DNA from: Saksenaea vasiformis B4078
Taxonomy: Eukaryota; Mucoromycota; Mucoromycetes; Mucorales; Saksenaeaceae
Direction: 5' to 3'
NCBI GenBank assembly: GCA_000697055.1
Contig: JNDT01001524.1
Coordinates: forward strand, 1 to 20,730
DNA: 20,730 nt
The position numbers were made by a program, and so were the translations under genes. Positions 10,251 to 20,249 of this stretch are shown one piece after another (within the stretch, counting starts at the first letter, position 1; every line of letters begins with the position of its first letter). A model generated the notes under the pieces. That model did not search any database and was not told where the DNA came from. It saw nothing but the letters and a program-made list of their open reading frames with translations.

Positions 10251-11720
10251 ATGAATACTCTTGCTTGCGCTTTCTCTGAATGTTCAACAAAAAAGCCTTG
10301 CAAGTCATTGACAGCCTTGCGTGCTCATATAAGAGTGATACATGCCGATCAACGGATACCTTACCATGAAGAGCGAACAGAGGAACAGCAGCATAATTAC
10401 TATCGTACAGTAAACTCGGATAAAATCATTATGAGGATATTCCGGCGTAGTTGCTTATATGGTTATTAGAAGGATGCTTTACCTTTTGACGATTATCTAT
10501 ACTTTGATGAGGCTCTTGATGAAGAAGGTGTCATGAATAGCAGTAGTATTGTCTGCGAAGGTAAGAGTAACCAGCATGGTACAGTGCATGTCTATATTCG
10601 GAGCAGAGATCGTAGGAGAACCAGCGAAAAGTTATGGGAACTACCGATATCCTTTTGATCAGCAAACAATGAATAAAACCAAATCCTTATTGGTGCAGAA
10701 CTATCGAATGCTCGGTCAGTTATGCGTGAAACTGCTGCGTGTCTCTTTCTAAAGACGCAGCAGATGAAATCTTTACTTACGGGCAACGGTTGACAATAAA
10801 GGCGAAAACCGTGAGTGAGTTATATAGCCAAATAGAAAAAGATGCGGATGCGTTGAAAATGGTACGCAAGGTGTTACCAGATGCAAAATGGATGTCAAAT
10901 ATTTTATTGTCAAATTAGAACTTTCAAACACAGGAAGTCAACCTTGGTCATGTACCAGATTTCCCACTAGATCATAAAGAAACGTTCACACAGGCAGTAG
11001 GAGTCATTAGTTTTTCGTTTCGTGACATGCCCGATCTTGCAGAACACATTTTCTCCCTTCCTCAATTTTGGCAACACACAAAACTAAATCCAGAAATACT
11101 TACCCGGAATGGTCAGCGCATTTATACAGATTTATACAGCGGGAACTAATGGCATCAGCAGCAGGTATATAGTGTTATATATTAGTTCAGAGGCTAACAT
11201 TACTTCAATTTAAACTCTGCTAGAGCCAGGAGATGTATTTCTTGCTATCGCGCTCGCGTCAGATCAAACAGTGGTATCAGGAAATTTTAGGCACAAAGCA
11301 TGGCCGTTATATATGAAACTTGGTATACTATTTACATTGTTTTGGCTAGTCTCTCTAATTGCCTAGGGAAGGTAATACACCGTTGCAACTACGAAACAAA
11401 CATAGCACTGGAGCAAGTAGAGTGCTCGCGTATTTGCCAGTACTGGATGCACCAGAGCTGCGAACTTAGCTTTGGTTCCGACAAGCACGTCACTGCATTT
11501 TCCATTATTGCTTCTCTTTAGTATTTCGGTGGTTGACAAGCAATAGTAATGACGGATAGGTAATCTGAAGAGAGAACTGAGATTATACGTCAAAGTTAAC
11601 AACGATCTCCCAAAAAGTCGTCATCTTATGAAAAGGCCATTTAATACTATTTATCGTTGTGTCCCGGCATTGGCAGTATACACCCCAGATCTCCCAGAAT
11701 AGTATATTTGCTTCCATTAA
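10251..11720 (+). pseudogene. Plavaka-like (CACTA/EnSpm-type) transposase relic with N-terminal zinc finger
   Basis: From ATG 10251 the frame encodes a C2H2-like finger, CAFSECSTKK...LRAHIRVIH (C-x4-C, H-x4-H), usual at the N terminus of these fungal transposases. A probable intron 10410-10470 joins to LPFDDYLYFDEALDEEG. Later blocks are VRKVLPDAKW, VPDFPLDHKETF, DMPDLAEHIFSLPQFW and GQRIYTDLYSG. A probable intron 11165-11225 leads to PGDVFLAIALASDQTVVS and KAWPLYMKLG, and an intron 11323-11371 to NTPLQLRNKHSTG and VLAYLPVLDAPEL. CVPALAVYTPDLPE follows near 11670. Known family members show the same order: 'ASDKT' and 'WPLY..IGN', then a 'GYLPVLDAP' block. A TAA at 11147-11149 interrupts the frame just before WHQQ, TAG follows at 11467, and the catalytic C-terminal half is missing or unrecognisable. 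Confidence 0.6.
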
Positions 11721-12332
11721 GAGACCTTCGTAACTCATATAATCATAGGAGGTTGCTTAGGTACAACATAGAAGTGCATCACGGTAGCGACAGTGACGGC
11801 TCCATGAATGATGAATTTCCAGAAGTTTAAAAATACATTTTCTCCATTACATACCTATTTTAACACGTGATAGCGCCATACAGCTTTTTAGTTGCCTATA
11901 TTTCTTGTACTAGCTCTCGAAGTCCAGCAATTATTCCTGCCAACTATGAGAAACTTTCTGCAGATCTTCAAATATTTGACCGACTTTTAGAAGGGTACAA
12001 ATAGGATGACGTATATTTTAGATCCACACGAAGATATTGGAAAGTTCAAAGCTCTAAATGTGCTCGATAGGAAGTGAAAGGTCCAATAGGCCTTCTTGTG
12101 ATATTTTATTTTTCCGATGGCCATTTCGCATACGCCTCATAAAATTAAACTCTATGAGAAGCTGTTGTTTAAGGCCATCGCTTTCCATTCAGTCAGGTCA
12201 AGTTAAATGTTAGACGATAGTTGCATGTCTACTGGACTATGTTGCAACCCTGTTGTAAACAGCAATGTTTCAATTCTCATGAATATCTAAACTTGTAATA
12301 TTGACTTACACCATAGAATAAAATCGTATTTG
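11721..12332. other. Spacer between Plavaka-like relic and Fanzor 3' end; candidate guide-RNA region
   Basis: AT-rich DNA without a supported gene. It includes an 8-nt inverted repeat CGATGGCC (12115-12122) and GGCCATCG (12173-12180) enclosing about 50 nt. In Fanzor and TnpB loci the guide (omega) RNA is known to come from the region at and beyond the nuclease gene's 3' end, which here is this strip read on the minus strand. That role for this hairpin is speculation. Confidence 0.3.
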
Positions 12333-15261
12333 TTACGATCTTGGTGTTGGACGACGGAATGCATCCGGGTGTGCTTTGTGTACAGTAACATACTCAGCAA
12401 TGTAAAACACGTTACGCGAAGCGTTCACGTGTCGGTTGAGCACAGTATGGCAGCGTTTACAGGCTAATACCGCTTGGAGATCTGTGTCGCCTAGCGCACT
12501 AGTTTTAACCTTCTGGAGTGTGTCTTTTCTACACGATGGATTTGAACATATCTGATAAAGCTATTAGCAGTGCAATTGTTACGTAGTTATAATAGCACGT
12601 ACCCTAGATGTAAAATACTCATCTATGTCTACTGCCACAAGCTCTCCCAGCCTTTCACTCCTTTTTAACCTCTTGTGGCACTGTCTGGCCAGACCAGATT
12701 TCTTTCCTTTCATTGTTGTGCTGAACGTTGCATCACCGTATGCAATTAACGGAATCCTTTCGTCGATGGTAAGTCCAGCTGGCTTCCACTTTCGTGGCCT
12801 ATAATCGCAAGATGGATGTTCAGTAACCAAAGACTCGCACCCATGTCCTTACTTTTTAGGATTAGCAGCATCTTTCTTCGCTTTGTTTTCGTGGCTGTAT
12901 TTTCGTCCGCCTGATAGAAAGATATTTGCCATCGCGTCCAATGCCGACTAGCGTCCGCGGTAATTATTGAACCGTAGTTTATAGAATCTTTCGTCATAGA
13001 ACTGCAGCAAAGTGTGGCAGTGCAACAGGAAGTAGGTGATGTATTGTTCAAAATCGCTAAGCCTTCCAGTCTTAGCTGTGGGCATGTCTCTCTCAATTTC
13101 CTCAATGTCAGGACGAGACCGTTTCATTCGCCGGATTTGCTCATTCGTATTAGGATAGCCAGCGGATGAATAGAATTCTGCTGTACTGAATCTTCTGATT
13201 TCATGTTGTTCTTCGCCGCAGCCATATGACGCTACGAACACGTCGGTTAACCCTGGGCCGACTCCGCAAAGTTGGAACCCATGTTGAAGTTCGTCAATAG
13301 AGAAATCTTCTGCTGTGAGTTTCACCGTCAGCTCTTCAGGCTTTTTACGTCGGGCGAATACAAAATCAACCGCTTGACCGTCAGTTCGAACAATATTCAT
13401 AAATTTAGCTTTTGGATCGCCCAACATGTCTTGGATTCTAGTACCACGTAAACAATCTACATCTCTCTCTTTCTCTTCTTTTTTTGTTTTCTTAACTTGC
13501 GTCTTGTATTTTTTTTATCTTCTTGAAATTGAACACTTCGAAAAATAGCGCTTCTTCAGGAACATTTTTCCTTTTTCTTTTCGAACTTGCTACTAGCGAA
13601 CGTAAGTCTCGCCGTCAATTGCTACAAATGGTCGTCACAACGATTGCATAGGTAGTATCGTAAATTGGCGCACTCCTTTTTGTGTAAATTCTATCTCCGG
13701 CTTAAAGCACCCTTCCGTGGATGAAGCTTTCCCATGCAGGAACTTGACCGAATGCGCGATCTGCGCACGTGTTGTTGCGCGTAACCGCTTTAAACAGTCC
13801 AGTGAAGAACTTGATAAATTGATCGTATCTACTGTTGTCATTTCATGTGGCGAAGCGAGCTTTCGCATTAATTCGCGGATAAACTTGTTTCGCCGCCGTT
13901 TGCTTCCTGTTTGTAGATACTTCGGGATGTTGTCAACACACTTCCGGTGTAACCATCCAAATGGTGGTTTGTCTCGCAATTCAGCATGAAAACCAGCATT
14001 GGCATCTTGAAACTCCAACTGGATTTTATGAAGAAAAGGTACGTATTTATGAGGCAGAGCAGACAGGGATTTGACTGTTACTGGGAGCGGCCCAAGACGC
14101 TGTTGATCAATCATGCGATTCACGGCAGCCCGATTACTGGATTTTTCCGGCCATTCCGGTTTCCCACCCGCTGCTTTTTCATACATGTAGGTTGCAATGA
14201 ACTTAATTTCAGAGGGTTTTAATGTCTATTGCAGGAAATTCTTGTTAGCTACAGTAATAATGCACCTAGGCACTGACTTTAAACTTTTGAGAGAGCAAGT
14301 GTGCAAAATAAGCTTGACAACGGATTTCAAAATTTTCGACGACGTGGTTAACTGCGTCTTTAGCTGCGTTGGCGCAAGCAGAAGAGATGACATGCATGAT
14401 ACCGGAACCGTCAGCTGTGCCATTTTCAGAGAGAACCTTATATCGTTCGAAGGCTGCCGCCAAATTGTCTTTCGGCACGTTGTCCTCGGTGATGACGTTG
14501 TTGGTAATCAATTGTGCACAGACATAGTAAAAACTTTGAGAAAAACAAACGGATGGTACATCCAAGTCTTGTTCAAAACACCATAAAACGAAGTAATTCG
14601 CGAAACGAGTGACTTTGACCATAATATCTCGCAGTTTATCAACGCATGAGGTGATAGGCTGTTCAATGTCTGTAAATCCGGGACGAAGAGACGAGACCAG
14701 GCCTGATTTGATGCAGAATGTTTCATAATCCTTTCCGAACTTCTCCGCGGCTTCCTCCTTCATCGACTTGGGATGATATGGACAGAGCTTATTTGACGAT
14801 CGGGCGTGGCTGTAATCTCTGACTCCGGAGATCGTAAAACACTTCGGGCAGAGTTTTTTTGGTGTATTTGAGCTCTTTTGTTTCAGTTTCATCTTTTCCA
14901 TATTTTTCATGGAGGAAAAAGCCTTTTTTTCGCCTTCGCTGACACGTCCGCGCTTAAAGCGCGCAAACGGACGTTCTTCTGCTTAAATCATGACATAAGT
15001 TATTTAGCTATTTGATTCGGCCTGATCTACCTGAGATATCCGCTTTTTTCTCTTTTCTCTTCCGGCTTTTGCATAGACGGCTTCTTCCATCACGATGTCC
15101 TGATTCTCCGCATCGTTTGCATACTGTTGATTTTGTTTATTATCATTAACATGTTCCACACGGGCCACGTTACTCTGTTTCTCCTGCTTTTCTTTTTCCT
15201 GCTCTAACTTGCGAATCTTCTCCCGTCTCTTGCGGAACACGATACTCTTATCCCTTTTCAT
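12333..15261 (-). pseudogene. Fanzor (eukaryotic TnpB-like RNA-guided nuclease) pseudogene
   Basis: The exon chain is traceable: 15261-15031 (Lys/Glu-rich N terminus, KRREKIRKLEQEKEKQEKQ), 14978-14278 (CPKCFTISGVRDYS...CPYH finger, then LRPGFTDIEQPI), 14225-12853, 12798-12603 and 12551-12333, with introns of 51-54 nt that end in AG and begin with GT (GTAGAT, GTCAGT, GTAAGG, GTACGT). The third exon carries NVPEEALFFEVFNFKKI, RTDGQAVDFVFARRK and RuvC-I CGVGPGLTDVFVAS. Then come AYGDATFSTTMKGKKSG, RuvC-II VDIDEYFTSR, zinc ribbon CSNPSC...CKRC and RuvC-III NRHVNASRN. The family is an RNA-guided DNA endonuclease carried on eukaryotic transposons. Breaks: TGA 13635-13637, TAG 12948-12950, and frameshifts near 13595, near 13510 in an A-rich run, and near 14965. 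RuvC-I Asp is Gly and RuvC-III Asp is His. It is a dead copy; the family call is firm. Confidence 0.85.
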
Positions 15262-15363
15262 TAGCGGTTGAAGAGAAAAAAGATAAAAGAAGTAGAAAGA
15301 GTAAGAAAAACATGCAATACAGGTTATCATCACGAATAAAATGGTAATAGTGAGGTCATTGCG

Positions 15364-15378
15364 CACTACGGGAAAAAT
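15364..15378 (+). repeat. CACTA-type element terminus CACTACGGGAAAAAT
   Basis: This 15-mer recurs inverted at 800-814, and flanking GCG/GCT bases extend the match to 17 of 18. Read on the plus strand, CACTA begins the element and points right, toward the decayed minus-strand transposase at 15439-16753. A complementary right end was not found up to the window edge, so the element is truncated or the end has decayed. Confidence 0.45.
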
Positions 15379-15438
15379 TCCAGCACGTTTTATCACGGTT
15401 CGTTACATTTTGACAAATTCCCTTAGTACAAACCACAT

Positions 15439-16753
15439 CTACGATGTCATATTTACAAAGTTCTGAATCTCCGCCATACGTCTCAGATACTGACATGTGT
15501 TAACACTTAACGGAACGCATGGAGTTCTTTTTTTCAGTTTCGTTTTCTTTATCATTTCCAGTATGCATGGCAGTTGAAAATCTTGAATGGTTCCATGACA
15601 CCGATACTGGAATCCGTTAATCACAATTGGGAGACCAAACCCTTCCCCTTTGATTTGTCACTCGCGCTCCTCAAACCAAGCGCTTTCTCTTCCGTTCTTT
15701 GCGTAGAAAGCCAGTTCGTCATGTGCAACTATCACGAGCTTCTTCGAATTGTTGTGCAGAACGGTTCTACTATGCAGTCCAGGTTGTCACCATCATATTT
15801 CTCTATTCATTGTAGTATCATCATACCCTTTACTCATTGCTTCGATATTTAATTATGTCGGATCTCACATGTCCATCAAAGAAGACAGATTCCGGGCTTT
15901 TTTCTTCTAAAAGAAGGATTCATTACAGTCTGAAAGGTACCTTCGAATAGTTCCCACTGAAGTCTCGCTTTCAACGCGATATAATCTTCAATGGTAGCTT
16001 TCAACAGACTCTATCCATAGGCTTTGTAAAATATGACCGATCAATGCATCTCTGTTCCACATCTTTGTGGGAAAGAATAGCAAGATTTCTAAAGTAATTC
16101 TCTTGTTTTGCTGGCGAATTTCAGCTGTTAGCATTGAACACGTTTGGCCATTGCCCGATAACACAGCTGCGGTAGGAGCTTTCTGTGATATCTTCCTTTT
16201 TAAAGAACAAACTGATTTGCTTTCGTAGACTCTTTCCTCTTTCCCAGCCGTGCTTTAACGTTCCGATAACGTAATAATTTATTGCCAAATAGCGAATGAC
16301 GCAGAGCTTATCGGTTTATTGAAATAATTGATCATTTTCGTGGACACTGCCCTGAATCTTCAGGAGCTGATCTCTGTCTTTCCAATACATTGTAGCGTCC
16401 ACTTCATTCTCATATCCGTCACGTTTTTTCTAGAGCATGGCCTCGGTGACATTGCTCTCGGAGGCACCGTGCTCACTCTGCGAAGGAGCTAGAGACAGAT
16501 TGGAAATACGCATGTATCACATGGTTGTACTTAAGAGCTTCCTGCTAGTTTCTCTTGATTCTCCATTTTGTCGTCGTTGAAGTTCCAGTTAGTAAAAATA
16601 GCTTGAGCCTATCATAAGTAGAAACTAGATCCTACTCCAAGCCATCAATTGACTCGATATTCTCGGCAGAAGTCTGAGAGTTTGGCGTAAAACCTCCAAT
16701 TCCTGATTTAGCTTGCTGTAATGCAAGTCTTCATTTGCTTTTGGGCGAGCCAT
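15439..16753 (-). pseudogene. Decayed fungal DDE-type transposase
   Basis: The relic starts at ATG 16753 (MARPKANEDLHYSKLNQELE, a coiled-coil-like N terminus) and passes through several frames. Traceable blocks include YENEVDATMYWKDRDQLLK, KLCVIRYLAINYY, SYRSCVIGQW, TIEDYIALKARLQWELFEG, VFFDGHVRSDIIKYR, LVIVAHDELAFYAKNGRE and GEGFGLPIVINGFQYRCHGT. Uncharacterised fungal transposase-like proteins share an FDGHER-type block followed by a 'HDE.xFYAND' block and 'GEG.SIMVSEF', which is the basis of the call. Acidic residues in the DGH and HDE motifs are probable catalytic positions. Many stops (for example TGA at about 15658) and frameshifts disrupt it, and nothing past MTS (15439) is recognisable. 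A CACTA-type end lies 61 nt beyond its 3' end. Confidence 0.6.
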
Positions 16754-18455
16754 TTAAGCACTGTTGGTGAAAAATAAGAAAGGAAGGCGATTTTCGGAAA
16801 AAAGAAGACATCAGGTACGCAATGGTGTAAACGAGAATAGATGTTTAACCGGATATGCGGCCAGATTTTGCCCGCCATAATGCTGTTTCAAATTTCAGTC
16901 TCTCCACAAAGGTACGGCCAAATGTTGAAGACTTTGAATGCCTAGAACTTTTTCTTTTTCAAGAACAAGCCTAATTCTACCAAGATTACTATGTTACATT
17001 TGATGCTCTCCATCTTGTAATCTCCTTAGTTTTCGATGGTTGAAGTTCCTCGTCTTGCTATTAATCCCAAAAGTTTGGGTAAAAATTCGCGGACTATAAG
17101 TTTGGTGCACCATAAGTATTGCGTTATATTCAGCTCGAATAAACTTTACGCTTGATAGTGAGGCGTTTTCGCATTGGAAAGCACTTCGTTTTGCCTTAAA
17201 CTAAAGAATAGTTCGACCCTGGATCTCCTGAGACTTGCATTGTAGTAATTCATTACCTCAATAATGATCTCTGAGTATCTCATCTGAAGGGTTGAAAATG
17301 TCTCGAGACCAGTAAATGGTTGTCCCCAAAATAGTCCGTAGTTAAAGACATGCATGAATCTCCTCTTTTCTTTAGCTCCGTTTGTTCATGTTAGATCCTT
17401 AGTAAGGATGTCAATTCTCCATCACATATACGGAATCATTCACGTCTTTTTTTTTCTATGGTTTACCTTGTATGATCTCTGTCCCGAACTGTCCTGGCTG
17501 TGGTGTAGCCGTTGCTCGCCCGCAGATAAGCAAGTATTATCGCTAATTACAATACTAATCACTGCGTATTCAATTACTTCTTTGGCGCAAAATTGGCTCT
17601 CCGTGGACGCATGGCTCATTTAGAGAAGCGTAAACAAACGTTCAATAAAAAGTAAGCACAGACTCCTCGGCAACTATCGCATGGGAACGCCTTTCAGTTT
17701 TCATTCTTTTCCTCATGTTGATCATAAATAGTAGATGAGCTACTATTTCTGTGCACGATAACAACGAGTATGTGTAGCTTTAACAACGTACTGCAAAGTA
17801 TTGAGTTCTCGATTTATTGGCAGTAGACGCATGCTCAAGAATATAGACCTGTTGACCACCCATACTGCCCGCTCTGTACGGAAGATATTTCTCCATTGCT
17901 GGACGTGAGCTCGCAATAACATGGCAGCTGCAACATGCCTCAAACCTTACCTTGAAATATTTAGTTTCTTAGGATCCTAAACAAGACGAGCTTGTTTGTT
18001 TCTCACAAAAGATCAGCCTTTTTTGGTAACGCTGTTCAGGTCAATGCACCTTTTCTAAAGACTTATAATACGTATATTACTAGAGGAGGCTAGTGTTTCG
18101 CAAGCATATGGTTTCTGTTTACACTATAGCCAAAGCTTACCATGTTCATGTCATTGCTTCACAAAAGAAGGTACGGCTCATGCTGAATGGCCATGCGTCA
18201 AAGAAATGGAAAACCGTAAAAGTTACAGTAGCAAAGTCCATAACCGTGAGTGCCTATATTTGTTTACAACATGGTTCTCTGAACGTGCGACTGTAAACAC
18301 CATTGAAACCTCCTGGCGAGAGATGATATCTTTTACCAAATATGGTATACATACGCCGCGTACGGGTGCACGAAGAAAATTGCCGTTTAACCGGTTCCGA
18401 TTATATCGTCGGAACGGCGATCTTCTTTTTCCTTTTTTCCTTTTACTTATCTTTC
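16754..18455. other. Gene-poor region upstream of the transporter relic
   Basis: A minus frame at 17146-17355 (MRYSEIIIEVMNYYNASLRR with RVELFFSLRQNEV) reads like protein but matches no family I recognise. Plus frames at 17354-17623, 18093-18296 and minus frame 17743-17943 show no motif. A hairpin GTTCCGA (18394-18400) / TCGGAAC (18409-18415) and a pyrimidine-rich leader (about 18420-18455) precede the transporter start. Confidence 0.35.
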
Positions 18456-19839
18456 ATGGTGCCTGATAATGAAGTAGAGGGAAAGGCAAGTACACAGCAG
18501 GAAAATGACGAAGCGGCAAATCACGATGAAGGCGTCGAATCTGGTTCCGATATCTCTTGGAAGCTAAAGACGCTGATTGTGCTATGCATGTTAGCTGTTC
18601 CCTGTAGGTTCATTTCGCGATACAATACATAAACATTGATGTCATACATTATTCGGATGTCACTACATGGAAGCTACAGTGGCGACTTTGAAAACACCCC
18701 TAAAACTTGTAGGCGGATCAAACGGAACAGAGCGGTGAAGAAAATACTCAACTCCTTCTAGGCCTTGCATATCAACAACACACAGTTCAGCATTTTACTT
18801 TCAGCTGTCACATTGGTCAATACACTTTTGCCTTTCTTAGCAGGGACCTTCGTCGATGATAAGGCTGGGTTTGGTTCCATTCGCTTCACGGCCACCGTCA
18901 GCGTGCTTATTTTTATTGGCAGTCTGATGGTTTCGTTAGCAGCCAGTTATGATAATTACCCGTTAATGGTTGGAGGCCAGGTAGCTATGGGATTAGGAAG
19001 TGGGATGATTGTCACCGTACAAGAAGGCATTCTTTCTCGATGGTTCAGAGACAGTGAGATTGCTATTATCGTTGGCATTCTCCTGTGTGTCGCCCGCCTG
19101 ACGAAGTTTGTCGCCAAACTCGTCTGTTACCCTCTAGTGCAAGCGTCTGGTTCCATCAGATCGCCTATCTATGTCGCCACACTCCTCTGTGCCATAGCAG
19201 TCAGTTTCAACGCCATCTACTGGTTTGTTATGTACCACACAGGATTCGCCACCGCCACAGGCAAAGAGCTAGCTTCTTCGAAATATGGAGCACACCAGCG
19301 CACGTTATCTACGTTCACGTGGACGCCAACGTTACTGCTCTATCTACCCGGGTTGTTCTGGGTGATACCATGGATGCAGTTGGTCATGTCTAGTGTGCTT
19401 AGTAGTTTTGAAGATATCGCAACGTAAGGACGAAGGGGATATTTATCTGCATCTCATGTAAACTTATCCTTTCTATAAGCGAGTTTATTCAGTTTCGATT
19501 CGGAACGACAAGCACACTGGCTGGTGTAAGTATAGTGCGCACAAAGAGCGCTTTTACCAAATACAATAGCGTAGTACCAAAGTAGTCTTACCCAAGTCGT
19601 TCCTATTATCGTTGCTCCCATCATGGGCTTTGTTGTGCACCGCTTTGGTCAAAGATTAAGTAGTTGTAAGTGATCCAATGCGACGGTAAGATCCTTGACG
19701 TTATTCGTCTTCCTAGTGATCGGGCTCCGTGACCATATCTGTAGCCCTGAAATCCCCGATTGTTAGACCATTTACGGAAATCAGACCCAGTCCTTACCTG
19801 TCATACAAAGTGACGAGTGAGCAGTTCCTTACTGCCTAA
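18456..19839 (+). pseudogene. MFSD1-like major facilitator transporter, C-terminally broken
   Basis: ATG 18456 opens a hydrophilic acidic N terminus (VPDNEVEGKASTQQENDEAA), then LKTLIVLCMLAVP begins membrane helix 1. Exons 18456-18603, 18674-18708, 18762-19423, 19480-19525 and 19575-19665 keep one frame. Diagnostic blocks are LKTPLKL, NNTQFSILLSAVTLVNTLLP, GQVAMGLGSGMIVTVQEGIL, RWFRDSEIAII, SFEDIATEFIQFRFGTTSTL and PIIVAPIMGFVVHRFGQRL. The family (12-helix MFS carriers related to lysosomal MFSD1) normally runs to about 450-600 residues. Here the frame fails after exon 5: the intron 19666-19716 joins to an early stop at 19764, while the conserved continuation GSVTISVAL sits one base out of frame at 19723. 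The first intron also lacks a clean acceptor where the conserved GSHYMEA block should begin; using the AG at 18673 skips that block. Helices beyond about the eighth are absent, so the gene is probably dead. Confidence 0.7.
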
Positions 19840-20249
19840 CTGTCCTGGACAGTGCTGCCGGGCGAGATGCTAATTGGCATCCTGATTCGATGTAGCGAAC
19901 AAATATATCACGAATGTTTCGGCCGGCATTAACATCTCTATTCCAAAACTAATCAAATAGTCAAGAATCAACGTGTCAAGCCAAGCAGTACGACTTACTA
20001 GAGATGTTCTGATTCCTCGTCTATCATATGCGCACTGAGGGCACAGTCGGATAGGATAGACAATATTTCTGTAATTGTTGCGAGCTATTCCTATGTTAAA
20101 GAAAAATGTACATAAGCCGGACTAAATCATACCGGGTCGGCGTCTATTGGGGCAAATACTGCTTAGATGCAGAATCTGCTCGTCATCACCTAAGCAATAT
20201 TGACGTTTGTGCTTATGATGCCGACGTCTGATATACTTTTTACTAGAGA
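19840..20249. other. Spacer between transporter relic and second Fanzor
   Basis: No coding frame or repeat was recognised. As the 3' flank of the minus-strand Fanzor relic it is the expected position for an omega-RNA end, but no clear stem was found. Confidence 0.3.

Noticed and set aside
12799..12852. TAA in the Fanzor frame taken as a nonsense mutation
   Set aside because: It lies inside a good 54-nt intron (GTAAGG, TTACTGAAC, TATAG) whose removal keeps the frame.
13717..14586. Plus-strand frames of 78-129 codons
   Set aside because: These are shadows of the Fanzor exons; the minus strand carries the conserved motifs.
800..15378. One 14.5-kb transposon bounded by the two CACTA motifs
   Set aside because: The motifs face outward and the interval contains intact host genes (Msp1, homeodomain, GDSL).
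17205..17235. GTTCGACCC-like stretch considered as a tRNA T-arm
   Set aside because: No matching acceptor stem, anticodon arm or D-arm could be found around it.
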